Source: an uncultured Sulfolobales archaeon
GTDB lineage: Archaea; Thermoproteota; Thermoprotei_A; Sulfolobales; NBVN01
Assembly: GCA_938045815.1 (NCBI GenBank)
Contig: CALIBI010000055.1
Coordinates: forward strand, 1 to 36,685
DNA: 36,685 bases
Direction of reading: 5' to 3'
Position numbers and translations under genes: made by a program. The notes under the pieces were generated by a model that made no database searches, was not told the DNA's origin, and saw only the letters and a program-made list of their open reading frames with translations. How positions within the stretch are numbered: position 1 is the stretch's first letter; every line of letters begins with the position of its first letter. Below are positions 1-8,207 of this stretch, piece after piece.

Positions 1-3
1 TAA

Positions 4-120
4 GAGTGCATAGACTTCCTGTTAAGAGATATTCGTATGGGGGAGGAGATCACCAACACGATAAGTGATGTGGGAGTCAAACCATGGAGCGAGGAACGTT
101 CACCTGCAAAAACTTCATAA
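4..120 (+). pseudogene. possible 3' remnant of a family-2 glycosyltransferase
   Basis: An open frame follows an in-frame TAA at bases 1-3 and ends at the TAA at 118-120. Its translation contains ECIDFLLRDIRMG followed by DVGVKPW. This resembles the ED-x-D acceptor region of GT2 enzymes, and VKPW recurs in the broken glycosyltransferase just downstream (AEDSYIVFKLLSVGRSVKPW). I infer a decayed tail of a related gene. It is too short and too close to the window edge to be sure, and it could be chance similarity. Confidence 0.3.
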
Positions 121-193
121 AGCAGAAATCTCGATCAGAAGCTGCTTAGAACTTATAAAGATATTTAGTGCGGGAATTATTGGTGTGGGGATC

Positions 194-932
194 GTGGATC
201 CAAGGATTTTGGCCGTAATACCAACCCTAGCAGATGATCCCGCAGAGACAATAAAGAGCTTAATGGAGCAGACAGTCAGGGTTTCGAAAATCCTCGTCGT
301 AGTGGGTTCAAGAGAATTATATCAAAGACTAACTCAGAGATATGCTCACACCGCAGGATACGTTGAGTGTGTTTACGTTAAACCAAACTTTCAAGACCCT
401 CTTGGAAAGAGGGTTGCTGCAGCACTTAATCACGCTCTCTCTAGAGTTCACCTAGAGACGTACGACTACCTGCTGAGAGTGGACGCAGACGCAATACTAC
501 CTAAGCGATTCGTAGAAGAGAATTTGAAGGCAGGTGCCGACTGTGTCGGTGAGTCAGGTTATGCTATTAAGAATGGATTGTTTCATCAGGTTTTTTGGCG
601 GACGTTTCGCTGAAGTGGGAGCTGAGGATTCCTACATAGTGTTTAAACTCCTTAGTGTAGGACGCAGCGTAAAACCCTGGATATTGCCACCAAAGCTGAA
701 GAGGAAAAGCGGTGCTCATCACTCATGGAGGTATTTCTTTATTAAAGGGGTGGAAAGGTACAAGCTTGGCTACGAGCCAATCTACATTATCGCGTCCGTA
801 CGCCGTGATATTAGAAACGTATTCATTGTGATTGGATACGTAACCGCCCTACTGAGAAGGACGAAGCGATATGACACAGCTTATTGGCTTTTTAGAAGAC
901 AACTAAAAAGGTTAGTCTTTGGAGAGAGCTAG
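194..932 (+). pseudogene. family-2 glycosyltransferase, frameshifted
   Basis: Two overlapping frames together make one GT2-like glycosyltransferase of about 245 residues. The first half starts at GTG 194 (VDPRILAVIPTLADD) and has the sugar-nucleotide-binding DxD-type motif RVDADA. The second half carries the acceptor-side motif GGRFAEVGAEDSY and a basic C-terminus. The frames meet at a run of six T (591-596). With five T the protein would read through as LFHQVFGGRFAEVGAEDSY. As given, the first frame stops at TGA 611-613. A sequencing error, a recent mutation or slippage on the T run are all possible. The likely role would be transfer of a sugar to a lipid or protein at the membrane. The donor and acceptor cannot be read from the sequence. 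Confidence 0.65.
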
Positions 933-1045
933 ACCCGGTCATTCTGCAGGGTGGTGTGCGAGCGTTTAAGGAGGACTTCAATAACTGGTGGTGATTATTA
1001 ACATACCTAAGCAATCACGAGAGGTATTCAGTGGGTGTGGTGTTC

Positions 1046-1090
1046 ATGTTGGTTGAAGTTAGGAAGGGGATTTCCAGTAAGGGGCAATGA
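1046..1090 (+). pseudogene. stump of an AbrB/VapB-type antitoxin gene
   Basis: An ATG preceded by a GT-rich Shine-Dalgarno-like stretch opens a 14-codon frame, MLVEVRKGISSKGQ, closed by TGA. The VEVRKG..SSKGQ pattern is the start of the swapped-hinge AbrB/SpoVT DNA-binding fold (normally SSKGQ-V-IPK), common in archaeal VapB antitoxins. Nothing resembling the rest of the domain or a PIN toxin follows before the tRNA-Leu gene. I read it as a truncated remnant. The match is short, so chance similarity is possible. Confidence 0.35.
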
Positions 1091-1130
1091 ATATTAAGTA
1101 GCACGGCGTTTAATGAGTGCTTTAGTAGAT

Positions 1131-1218
1131 TGGTGCGGGGGGTGGGATTTGAACCCACGCAGGCCTACGCCATCAGGGCCTCAGCCTGACCCCTTTGACC
1201 TGGCTCGGGCACCCCCGC
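1131..1218 (-). tRNA. tRNA-Leu (anticodon GAG)
   Basis: On the minus strand the acceptor stem GCGGGGG (1218-1212) pairs with CCCCCGC, followed by discriminator A and an encoded CCA (1133-1131). The T arm is GUGGG-UUCAAAU-CCCAC. The anticodon stem UCAGG/CCUGA encloses the loop CUGAGGC, giving anticodon GAG, which decodes CUC leucine. The long variable arm fits tRNA-Leu class II. No intron is seen. Confidence 0.93.
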
Positions 1219-1242
1219 CAATAATTATATGGAGGTTAGTCG

Positions 1243-1250
1243 TTAATAAG
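1243..1250 (-). promoter_or_regulatory. TATA-like element of tRNA-Leu
   Basis: The minus-strand sequence CTTATTAA lies about 25-32 bases upstream of the tRNA 5' end, the usual place for an archaeal TATA box. The assignment rests on position and AT-richness only. Confidence 0.4.
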
Positions 1251-1300
1251 AATTTATGTGTTGGGTTCGTTCCAGCTCTAGTGCTAGCGAGGAGTTGTTG

Positions 1301-2188
1301 TTAGGTGCGAGCAATCATCACACCAAGCATCACTAAACATAGTAGGTTAAGTAGAGTTAGTATTGCTGTTACCGCTGAAACTAAATCAGGTTTCCACCCA
1401 TGTTTTTGAGACATTATTATGTTTATTAGTGCTGGAGGCATCGAGTACACTAAGATTAGCTGAAGTCCTTTGAACCAAGGAATCCCGAAAACCAAGACTG
1501 TTAGCAGACCTACCAGCGGGCTTAACACAAATCTAAACAAACCAACAAAGACTGCTTCTCTTAAGTATTTCTTGAGGACACTAAACCTTACAGGAAGTCT
1601 TAAACCTAGTATTAACGCGGATGAGTAACTCGTGAGAGAGCTTGCCCAAAAAAGAGTGTTAGACACTGTGGTGACGTAGTCCGTAAACACGTAGTGTAGA
1701 GCAAGACCACTCAAGAAACCTATAGTTACTGGGTGCTTTAGAAGCTTACTTAAAGCAGGTTTCTCGGAACGCATGAAGTCAGGAACCACCACGTTCAGCG
1801 TGACCGTAAAGAAACCGAAAATAGAAGCTACTTCTAGAGTACCGAAGAAAGCCATGCTGATAGGAAACCCTAAGAAGACAGAGTTGGGGAATACGGAAGT
1901 CAAGAATACTGCTTCCCTAACACCGTACTCACTAAAACTCCGCAACCTATACACGAAAACATAAACTACACCCATGAAAAACAGGAAAGACATTAAGACC
2001 CATAAATCCGAGATACTCAGTCCTCTCTCGCCGAAAGTCTTGAAGAAAGTTAAAGGTATTAATACCCAGTAAACTACGTCAGTCAAGAAACTAACTAGAG
2101 ACTCGTAAGACCCCCTACCGTTATAGAGGTAATTAACAAATAACGCGAGAATCACCAACCCAGACATCACTACTATCTCTGTAACCAT
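1301..2188 (-). CDS. AEC-family (auxin efflux carrier-like) transporter
   Basis: This 295-residue integral membrane protein starts at ATG 2188 and has about eight to ten hydrophobic segments. The N-terminal half shows the AEC pattern, with a helix ending LVNYLYNGRG-like, LIPLTFF and the short motif VFPNSVFLGFPI, where AEC carriers have the conserved N-x-x-F-x-G-x-P signature. The C-terminal half has the matching PPALINIIMSQKHG segment. AEC proteins carry organic acids, amino acids or auxin-like anions across the cytoplasmic membrane, and the substrate cannot be told here. It is the last gene of a minus-strand series after TauE/SafE (19 bases upstream) and an aminotransferase, so it may move a product of that enzyme. 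This is inference only. Confidence 0.8.
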   Translation of the reverse strand: MVTEIVVMSGLVILALFVNYLYNGRGSYESLVSFLTDVVYWVLIPLTFFKTFGERGLSISDLWVLMSFLFFMGVVYVFVYRLRSFSEYGVREAVFLTSVFPNSVFLGFPISMAFFGTLEVASIFGFFTVTLNVVVPDFMRSEKPALSKLLKHPVTIGFLSGLALHYVFTDYVTTVSNTLFWASSLTSYSSALILGLRLPVRFSVLKKYLREAVFVGLFRFVLSPLVGLLTVLVFGIPWFKGLQLILVYSMPPALINIIMSQKHGWKPDLVSAVTAILTLLNLLCLVMLGVMIART

Positions 2189-2207
2189 TCGTTGAAAACC
2201 TCGGAAA

Positions 2208-2978
2208 CTAAGGTATGCTGAAGCCGAGACTCTTAAGTATCATCCTCGCAGCAACAAACCACAAAACCACAACGAAACCTTTCCTCAGAGTAGCTGATTT
2301 AGTCTTCCTAGCTGTTGAGGCACCTATCTGAGCACCAACAATGAGTGAGGGTGCTAAGGAAGCCAGCAAACCAAGATCTACGTTCCCTAAAGTATAGTGG
2401 GTTAGTGCTGAAGTAACTGAGGTTATCGTGATAGCCATAGAAGAAGTCGCTACAGCGTAATGTATTGAGAAACCCAAAGACGTTAGGAGAGGCACGTTCA
2501 CCACGCCACCACCAACACCTAGAAGTCCAGCCACAAAACCTGCTAAGCAACCCCCCAACACCAGCAAGACGTAGTTTCTTATACCCCACCTTACCACGTT
2601 CTCCCCAGTAGCCTTATCATCACCACCAGCAATCATCATCCTTAAACCTACCAAGACTAAGACAAACCCGAAAACAGTTCTAAGCAGGTCAGGATCTAAC
2701 ACCTTAGTAAGTTGAGCACCAAAATACGCCGTAACTACGGCACTCACCGATAGTAGAGCGCCGGCTCTATACACCACGTACTTGTATCTGGAGTACGCTA
2801 TCGTTGAGGAGAGCGTGTTGAAGAATATAGCGCTCGCGGAAGTCCCTACAGCCACCCTCATATCAATCCCTACAATATTCAGGAGAGGCACCATCAGGAA
2901 GCCTCCCCCAAGACCAAACATAGAACCTAATACTCCAGCACTGAACCCTATCAATGAAGCTACCAAGTAGATCCACAA
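2208..2978 (-). CDS. TauE/SafE-family sulfite/anion exporter
   Basis: This 256-residue membrane permease of the TauE/SafE (UPF0721) family has two homologous halves, each with the glycine-rich motif LGxGGGxxxVPLL (GLGGGFLMVPLL near residue 22, GVGGGVVNVPLL near 155). About eight hydrophobic helices are visible. The start is TTG at 2978, with a GAGGTAA Shine-Dalgarno about eight bases upstream. Members export sulfite, sulfonates or related organosulfur or organic anions. The gene follows an aminotransferase and precedes an AEC carrier, probably in one transcript, so export of an amino- or sulfo-acid product is conceivable but unproven. Confidence 0.88.
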   Translation of the reverse strand: MWIYLVASLIGFSAGVLGSMFGLGGGFLMVPLLNIVGIDMRVAVGTSASAIFFNTLSSTIAYSRYKYVVYRAGALLSVSAVVTAYFGAQLTKVLDPDLLRTVFGFVLVLVGLRMMIAGGDDKATGENVVRWGIRNYVLLVLGGCLAGFVAGLLGVGGGVVNVPLLTSLGFSIHYAVATSSMAITITSVTSALTHYTLGNVDLGLLASLAPSLIVGAQIGASTARKTKSATLRKGFVVVLWFVAARMILKSLGFSIP

Positions 2979-2992
2979 AGTAAGTTACCTCT

Positions 2993-4198
2993 CTATGTTG
3001 CGGGGAGTTCCCCACGCACCCTCGCTAAGCTATTGATTAAGTATTGCAGACTCTCCTCAAATACTGGGGGGTGCTGTCCTAGACCTATTCTTAAATATCC
3101 AGGTATGCCGAAACACTCACCTGGATTCACTAACACACTATACTTGCTGAAGAGCCTGTAAGTAATATCTAATGTGTTATCACTCCACGGAATCCTGGCT
3201 AGGAAGTAAGCTCCAGCATCTGGCAGAACCACCTCAAAGAGGTCGCTAAATCTGGTGTGGGACTTCTTAAGAATCTCTAGATTACTCCTCACGATACTCT
3301 TAGCTCTCTCCCTAAGCTTCTCGACATTTCCGTGCTCAAGTATTGCTGAAGCTATATAGTCACTCAGGACTGATGGAGCTATGGTGGTGTAGTCTTTCAA
3401 GCTCCACAACCTACTAATTAGTTTCTCAGAACCTGATACCCACCCCACCCGCAGGCCAGGCAGCCCATAAACCTTAGAAAGCCCTGACACCGATACAGCT
3501 AGCTCGGGTGTTGCGACTTCAAGAATACTTGGTCTAGGCTCGCGTAACTCAGAACCCCAGTAAACTTCATCAAAAACTAGTAGCGTGTTTGTTTTCTCTG
3601 CCTCCCGAGAAAGCTCTTCCAGTTCTTTCCTCCTCATGTAGGTGCCTGTAGGGTTGTTAGGGTCGTTCACAAACATAGCCTTAGGCTTGTGCTTCCTCAT
3701 CAAATCAATCGCTTTATCTAGAGGGAAACCCCAGTCTGGCGGGCTCCTCCTCAAGAATATAGTGCGGGCTCTCAACCACTTGAGTAGTCCGGGCACCTGC
3801 ATGTAGTTCGGAACATCAACCAGCACGAAGTCATTTTCTCTCACCACACTAGCTACCGTTATTAGGTTAGCTTCAGCGGAACCGTTAGTCACGATAACGT
3901 TCTCAGGCCCGATAACCCCACCGTAAATCTCGGAGATCGTCTCTCTAAGCTTCGGTGAACCCTTAGTCCACCCGTACCCTAACTCAACCCTAAATAAGCG
4001 GTCTAGGCTCAAGCCGTAATCAAGCAACTCAGAGAACGTTAGTGGGTGAACACCACTATCACTCAACAACACCTTAGCAGCGGTTTCGTGCAGACTCTGC
4101 CATCTCTCAAGACAGAATGTAGGGAGTCCTTCCAGAACTTCCCCGAAAAGAATTCGGCGCAACTCCTCCAGAGACAGAAGACTCAATACATCACACAC
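2993..4198 (-). CDS. PLP-dependent class I/II aminotransferase
   Basis: This 401-residue fold-type I pyridoxal-phosphate enzyme shows the expected motifs in order: TNGSAEAN (phosphate and cofactor contact, near residue 107), NDPNNPTGTY (substrate carboxylate region), FDEVYWG (pyridine-N Asp), SGLSKVYGLPGLRVGW (Schiff-base Lys in SLSK-like context) and the C-terminal YLRIGLG Arg. The family includes aspartate, kynurenine and capreomycidine-like aminotransferases. Amino donor and acceptor cannot be fixed from sequence. The start is GTG 4198, with TATA-like CTTATATT about 25-30 bases upstream (4221-4228). It leads a probable operon with two membrane transporters. Confidence 0.85.
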   Translation of the reverse strand: MCDVLSLLSLEELRRILFGEVLEGLPTFCLERWQSLHETAAKVLLSDSGVHPLTFSELLDYGLSLDRLFRVELGYGWTKGSPKLRETISEIYGGVIGPENVIVTNGSAEANLITVASVVRENDFVLVDVPNYMQVPGLLKWLRARTIFLRRSPPDWGFPLDKAIDLMRKHKPKAMFVNDPNNPTGTYMRRKELEELSREAEKTNTLLVFDEVYWGSELREPRPSILEVATPELAVSVSGLSKVYGLPGLRVGWVSGSEKLISRLWSLKDYTTIAPSVLSDYIASAILEHGNVEKLRERAKSIVRSNLEILKKSHTRFSDLFEVVLPDAGAYFLARIPWSDNTLDITYRLFSKYSVLVNPGECFGIPGYLRIGLGQHPPVFEESLQYLINSLARVRGELPAT

Positions 4199-4220
4199 CG
4201 TAGAGAAAAATAGTTGAAGG

Positions 4221-4228
4221 AATATAAG
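4221..4228 (-). promoter_or_regulatory. TATA-like element of the aminotransferase gene
   Basis: CTTATATT on the minus strand is placed 23-30 bases before the GTG at 4198. This suggests a promoter in the short gap after the DUF99 gene and a nearly leaderless transcript. Confidence 0.45.
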
Positions 4229-4253
4229 GGTTTGGTCAGGACTGGGGAAGCAG

Positions 4254-4850
4254 TTACCTCAAAATATTGAGGAGGCATGTATGCTTAGTTAATTCTGAAG
4301 CTATTAGGTCTGCTAGTCTCAGAGATTCCGGCACTGCTGAGACGTGTTGGAGGGACGATATCAGCTTAGAAGCCTCGCTTAATTCAAGCCCGTACGAAGA
4401 AATTCTTAAGTTCTTCTTACGTGTTATTACCTCCCTAGCTCTCCAGTAATTACGTTCTATGACCTCATACCTATCCCTCCAATCACTAAAGTGCTTCATT
4501 AACGCTGCTCTAACTTTCTCTAGCTTCAGCTTAGTCTTGAAGAGTATTATGACAGGAATTCCTGTCTTGGCATTAACCTCCTCCGGGTCTATGAAGTTGA
4601 AGCCCGCTACCGTAACCCCGTCCAAGAAAACAGCGTTTACGTTGGAAGCAAGCTCTCTCCTCAACCCCTCAATAATTTCGAGGGCTTTAAGCGTGCCGTC
4701 CGAGCCGTCCACGACTACCGTAGTCATCTTAATGTTTTCGGGGTTCTTACCAACACATAAAACACCAACTAGGAGTGTCTTAAGCCTCAACTCCTTGAAT
4801 TCCTGCGTGAAGTAACCGTCATCTATCCCGATGGTTAGTGGGTTAATCAT
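4254..4850 (-). CDS. DUF99 (UPF0215) family protein
   Basis: This 198-residue archaeal protein of the DUF99 family is recognised from INPLTIGIDDGYF at the start, the central VFLDGVTVAGFN motif and the RVAL-type C-terminus with PESLRLADLIAS. DUF99 proteins are related in fold to endonuclease V. The conserved acidic residues (D in GIDDG, D in FLDG) fit that fold, but no activity is established for the family. It starts at ATG 4850, 19 bases after the Cdc6 stop, so it probably shares the transcript with the replication gene upstream. A role in DNA repair or replication is possible but inferred only from fold and neighbour. Confidence 0.85.
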   Translation of the reverse strand: MINPLTIGIDDGYFTQEFKELRLKTLLVGVLCVGKNPENIKMTTVVVDGSDGTLKALEIIEGLRRELASNVNAVFLDGVTVAGFNFIDPEEVNAKTGIPVIILFKTKLKLEKVRAALMKHFSDWRDRYEVIERNYWRAREVITRKKNLRISSYGLELSEASKLISSLQHVSAVPESLRLADLIASELTKHTCLLNILR

Positions 4851-4869
4851 TGCTTAATCAACTAATGAC

Positions 4870-6066
4870 CTACTTACTCAGCGTCTTCGCGTCTTCTTTG
4901 AGTGCTTTAAGTATTATGTTGCGGTCTACAGCTAGCTCTATCTCTTTGGTTTTCCCATACCTCCCTCTATTAACTACCTTAGCTATGATTAAGCCAGCCA
5001 TCTCCAGCTCACTAACTATGTCTGAGACTCTACGCTGTGTTACTGGCTCAAGCCCTAGCGACCTAGCTATCTCACGATACCTTATGTAGAGGTCTCCAGT
5101 ACTGCTTAACTTACCTCCACTCAGGGCGGCAGCTAGTAAGACTAGCTTGCTGTGCTGCGGTAAAGTCTGCACTACTGCTGAGACCATGTCGTTCTCAAGC
5201 TCTTCCCTAGCTATCTTCACGTGTTCTATCTTTACTCTATCTTCACCCAGCCTCTCCGCTACCTCGCCAGCTATCCTTAGTAGGTCGAGAGCTCTTCTAG
5301 CGTCGCCGTGCTCCTTAGCAGCTATCGAAGCACAGTACTCGATCACCCCATCACTAATAACTCCCTGCTTGAACGCTTTCGAAGCTCTATCTCTCAGTAT
5401 GTCTGAGAGCTGTATCGCGTCGTACGGGGGGAAAAGTATCTCCTCCTCACTTAAGCTAGACCTAACTCTAGGGTCTAAGTTATCTCTGAAGCGGACATCA
5501 TTAGTTATCCCAATAACTGAAACCTTCCCTTTCTCAATCTCCTCGTTAATCCTGGTCAGTCTGTAAAGAATCTCATCACCAACCCTCTTAACTAATGCGT
5601 CCACCTCATCAAGAACTATGACTACTATCTTGCCAGTAGAACTTATCTTGACCTTCAACCTACGGAAAACCTCAGCCGTAGAAAGCCCTGTAAACGGGAC
5701 CTTACCACCCAGAGACTCAAGCAGAGTCGATAACACTCTGTAGGTAGTGCTCTCGTGCCTGCAGTTTATGTATACTGGCACGAACCTATCATTACCTACC
5801 TTCTTAGCGTAATCACTAATCTTCTTCAGAACATACTTAACTACTGCGGTCTTGCCGGTTCCCGTCAAGCCGTAAATAAACACGTTACTAGGTCTCTCAC
5901 CCTTCAGCAGCGGTGAGAGAACCTCAGTCAACTTCCTTATTTGCTCCTCTCTATGAGGTAAGTACTCAGGCACGTAATCAGACCTAAGAACCTCTCTATT
6001 CATGAAGACAGTCCTCTCAGACTTAATCAGCGTCTCCGTCACTATATCTCTCGTGTTGCTGCTCAA
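4870..6066 (-). CDS. cdc6: Orc1/Cdc6 replication initiator
   Basis: This 398-residue AAA+ ATPase binds replication origins and loads the MCM helicase. Walker A GLTGTGKT lies near residues 66-73, Walker [11 protein letters not shown] near 150, sensor 1 GITND and a sensor 2 region with [10 protein letters not shown] near 255. A C-terminal winged helix follows ([18 protein letters not shown], then [15 protein letters not shown]) for DNA binding. Length is usual for the family. The start is TTG 6066 with GGAGTGAG just upstream. An origin often lies next to cdc6, but the flanking gaps are under 70 bases and I see no repeated origin-recognition box, so no origin is called here. Confidence 0.95.
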   Translation of the reverse strand: MSSNTRDIVTETLIKSERTVFMNREVLRSDYVPEYLPHREEQIRKLTEVLSPLLKGERPSNVFIYGLTGTGKTAVVKYVLKKISDYAKKVGNDRFVPVYINCRHESTTYRVLSTLLESLGGKVPFTGLSTAEVFRRLKVKISSTGKIVVIVLDEVDALVKRVGDEILYRLTRINEEIEKGKVSVIGITNDVRFRDNLDPRVRSSLSEEEILFPPYDAIQLSDILRDRASKAFKQGVISDGVIEYCASIAAKEHGDARRALDLLRIAGEVAERLGEDRVKIEHVKIAREELENDMVSAVVQTLPQHSKLVLLAAALSGGKLSSTGDLYIRYREIARSLGLEPVTQRRVSDIVSELEMAGLIIAKVVNRGRYGKTKEIELAVDRNIILKALKEDAKTLSK

Positions 6067-6130
6067 CTCTACTCACTCCATAGGAAGTAGTGGTCCCTCA
6101 AATAGTGACTAATACGAGTTAATAAACACA

Positions 6131-7282
6131 CTAATAAAGAATTCTCTCAATAATTATCACCCTAATCATGAAAGGCACTATTATGGAAGATAATACCACG
6201 ACAGCTATAGTACCCTGAAAAAGACCAATATCTAGTAACCCGTTAAGGTAAGCAGTCAGAGTTAGTGCTGACTCGATAGACCCCCTAGAATTCATTACTA
6301 GACCTCCTAAGAAAGACTCACCAACACCGAGCTTACTAAACACGCGGGCATAGATAACGAATCCGAGGAACTTACCCAAAAACGCCGTGATCAGTAATAG
6401 TAGAGTAGAAACCCCAATAAAAGAGGTAATACTCGATAAAGTTCCTAAGACGACAAAGAAGAGAGGATATATGAGGAACTTCATGTAGGTGGTTAAGTGC
6501 TCTAACAGCCTGGAAAGCTTCGTTGAGTAAGTTAGTGTTGGGTCTTTCCTTAATCTAAAAACACTTAGAGTTAATCCAGCCGCGTAAACACCCAAGTACT
6601 CAGAAACACTTAACCAGCGAGGTAAGAGACTTAAAGTAAAAGCTAGTGCTGAAGTAAAAACCACGAACTCGCTCCAAGACATCCTACTCACAGGCTTGAA
6701 GAGAACGTACGATATGATGAAGGGTGTGGTGAGAAAAACAATGTTGAGTAGAACAACACCGGAACTCACACTCAGTGGTGCTCTGAAAACAGCGCTCTGA
6801 ATCAACGCAACCAGAAACACTAGCAGTAAGTCATCAATAAATGAAGCAGCCACGATCAAGTTCCGCACAGCAAGTAAATCAATCCCGGACTCCCGAAGCA
6901 CCACTACAGCAATCTCTGTTGCGGTATTAGCTAGCGCCACACCAACCACTAAAGAAGCTAGTAAGCCCGTATTCAAACTCACGAGCAGTAAAGACACGAA
7001 AACAACCGTTAACGAGACGTTGAGGAGCGTCAAGATCAACGCGTCTCTTAACCTTCTCCTAACAGAATCTAAATCAACATTGATTCCCGCGTAGAAAAAC
7101 AAGAAGAGTAGAGCTACGCTCAGCAACGGGGTGCTTGATTGGTCAGTGTTTGAGAAGTTAGCGTAGAGAGCTCCTAGTATCACGTAAACAGGAATACTCG
7201 GGATTCTGTACTTAGTCAGGAGTAAGGCGATCCACTGACTAACCGCAATCAAGAGAATGAGTGAGGAATCCATTCTCAGCAC
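6131..7282 (-). CDS. Kef-type Na+(K+)/H+ antiporter (CPA2)
   Basis: This 383-residue protein has about eleven to twelve hydrophobic helices and is of the monovalent cation:proton antiporter-2 family. Visible family features are YILGALYANF-like helix 2, FFYAGINVDLDSVRRRLRDA (the FxAGLE-type motif) and the paired acidic/polar core ASFIDDLLLVFLVAL, equivalent to the ion-binding ND/DD motif. The C-terminal half has GKFLGFVIYAR. No cytoplasmic RCK/TrkA domain is attached. It would exchange Na+ or K+ for H+ across the membrane. The start may be GTG 7282 or ATG 7273. It lies 19 bases after the DUF211 gene in the same direction. Confidence 0.88.
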   Translation of the reverse strand: MLRMDSSLILLIAVSQWIALLLTKYRIPSIPVYVILGALYANFSNTDQSSTPLLSVALLFLFFYAGINVDLDSVRRRLRDALILTLLNVSLTVVFVSLLLVSLNTGLLASLVVGVALANTATEIAVVVLRESGIDLLAVRNLIVAASFIDDLLLVFLVALIQSAVFRAPLSVSSGVVLLNIVFLTTPFIISYVLFKPVSRMSWSEFVVFTSALAFTLSLLPRWLSVSEYLGVYAAGLTLSVFRLRKDPTLTYSTKLSRLLEHLTTYMKFLIYPLFFVVLGTLSSITSFIGVSTLLLLITAFLGKFLGFVIYARVFSKLGVGESFLGGLVMNSRGSIESALTLTAYLNGLLDIGLFQGTIAVVVLSSIIVPFMIRVIIIERILY

Positions 7283-7301
7283 GCGTTAACGATACTACCT
7301 C

Positions 7302-7592
7302 TTACCCTTCCTCAACCCCCTCAGGCTCCTCAGTAACTTCAGACTCGAAAACTACCTCATCCACGCTGTGGAGAGCAACACCTAACTCTCTTAAAGTATT
7401 CTCTACTTCCTCGAAATCTATATCGTTGCCGTTAATAGTGATTACTAGGGTAACCGTCTCTACGTCCATCTCACTAACCGTTATAGAGACTTCCTTAACA
7501 CCACTAACCCTGGAAAGATTCTTGGCTAACGTAACCAGGGTTGGTTCTCTTATAGGTTTAAGCACATCCAAGACTATCTTCTTGAGACCCAT
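7302..7592 (-). CDS. DUF211 family protein
   Basis: This small archaeal protein of about 96 residues has the ferredoxin-like pattern of DUF211: MGLKKIVLDVLKP at the start, LSRVSGVKEVSITV, then DVETVTLVITINGNDIDFEEVENTLRELG-type helices and an acidic tail rich in Glu (residues about 85-96). Structures of relatives form rings, and the function is unknown. I chose ATG 7592 because MGLKK matches the family start. An in-frame GTG at 7604 would add four residues. Confidence 0.85.
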   Translation of the reverse strand: MGLKKIVLDVLKPIREPTLVTLAKNLSRVSGVKEVSITVSEMDVETVTLVITINGNDIDFEEVENTLRELGVALHSVDEVVFESEVTEEPEGVEEG

Positions 7593-7647
7593 CCCCCAAC
7601 ACACACCTCTCTAGGTCAGGACCAACACTAACTTACTTCACTTCCAG

Positions 7648-7656
7648 AAATATAAG
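7648..7656 (-). promoter_or_regulatory. TATA-like element before the DUF211 gene
   Basis: The minus-strand CTTATATTT lies about 56 bases upstream of the DUF211 ATG, in the roughly 100-base gap after L37e. It probably starts a new transcript for DUF211, the antiporter and perhaps cdc6. Confidence 0.45.
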
Positions 7657-7697
7657 CACTTCATGAATGAAAGCCTACTTCCTGGGTTAGGGAGGAA

Positions 7698-7883
7698 TCA
7701 GCTAATCCTCACTCTATTGACTTTCTTTTTTGACCAGGAATACCTCCTCATACGCTTGGAAGCGCCGAAACCGCACGCGGCGCAGTAACCCTTAGCTACG
7801 TTGTAGGAGTGTCTTCCGCACCTCCTACACCTTATGTGTGTTTTCCCTTTGCTTCTCTTACCCATAGAGGGGGTTCCTTTCAT
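7698..7883 (-). CDS. rpl37e: 50S ribosomal protein L37e
   Basis: This 61-residue zinc-ribbon ribosomal protein has the family opening [17 protein letters not shown] and two zinc-binding pairs, CRRCG and CAACG, followed by the basic tail SWSKKKVN. It sits on the large subunit and contacts rRNA. Length and start match archaeal L37e exactly. It lies 14 bases downstream of the LSm gene, a pairing seen in many archaea, so the two are surely cotranscribed. Confidence 0.97.
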   Translation of the reverse strand: MKGTPSMGKRSKGKTHIRCRRCGRHSYNVAKGYCAACGFGASKRMRRYSWSKKKVNRVRIS

Positions 7884-7897
7884 CTTGAATCACCTAC

Positions 7898-8116
7898 TCA
7901 TACTGGTGACATGAATATTATGTTCTCTCCTCTAATCACTACTACCCCCAGCTTCCTTGACTCGCTCTCCAGAATCTCCTCAGCGTCCTCGAGAACTATG
8001 TTGAGGTGCTGATCAAAACTTCTTAAAACTCCTCTCAGTATTTTATTGCCTCGTAACTTAACGAGTATTAGCTTACCGAGATTCTCACTCAGTAATCGTT
8101 GAGCCGCGTCACTCAT
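7898..8116 (-). CDS. LSm/Sm-like archaeal RNA-binding protein
   Basis: This 72-residue Sm-fold protein forms heptameric rings that bind U-rich RNA. The Sm1 motif is visible as ILVKLRGNKILRGVLRSFDQHLNIVL (residues about 17-43) and Sm2 as VVVIRGENIIFM near 57-68, with the RNA-contact residues Asp-x-His-x-Asn and Arg-Gly present. It is the promoter-proximal gene of the LSm-L37e pair, divergent from the PUA gene. Confidence 0.95.
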   Translation of the reverse strand: MSDAAQRLLSENLGKLILVKLRGNKILRGVLRSFDQHLNIVLEDAEEILESESRKLGVVVIRGENIIFMSPV

Positions 8117-8165
8117 CTCTAAACACCTGTCTCGTGTTGAACCACTAAGACTATTACTGGGTGGG

Positions 8166-8178
8166 CTTTAAATATTTC
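8166..8178. promoter_or_regulatory. bidirectional AT-rich promoter between LSm and the PUA gene
   Basis: CTTTAAATATTTC reads as a TATA-like box on both strands. It lies 30-42 bases before the PUA gene start (8208) and 50-62 before the LSm start (8116). I infer it serves one or both divergent genes. It is the only clear TATA candidate in the 91-base gap. Confidence 0.5.
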
Positions 8179-8207
8179 TAAGCGACTTAATCTAGCTGGG
8201 TTGAAGT

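Noticed and set aside
534-932. separate 132-codon gene
   Set aside because: Its start lies inside the upstream frame and its content is the second half of the same glycosyltransferase.
1113-1304. 63-codon plus-strand frame over tRNA-Leu
   Set aside because: It is read through the antisense of a well-formed tRNA and has no recognisable protein pattern.
5147-5566. 139-codon plus-strand frame inside cdc6
   Set aside because: Ser/Leu-rich antisense shadow of a clearly conserved AAA+ gene; no ribosome-binding site or motif.
6067-6130. possible replication origin next to cdc6
   Set aside because: The gap is only about 60 bases, lies between same-direction genes and shows no repeated origin-recognition box.
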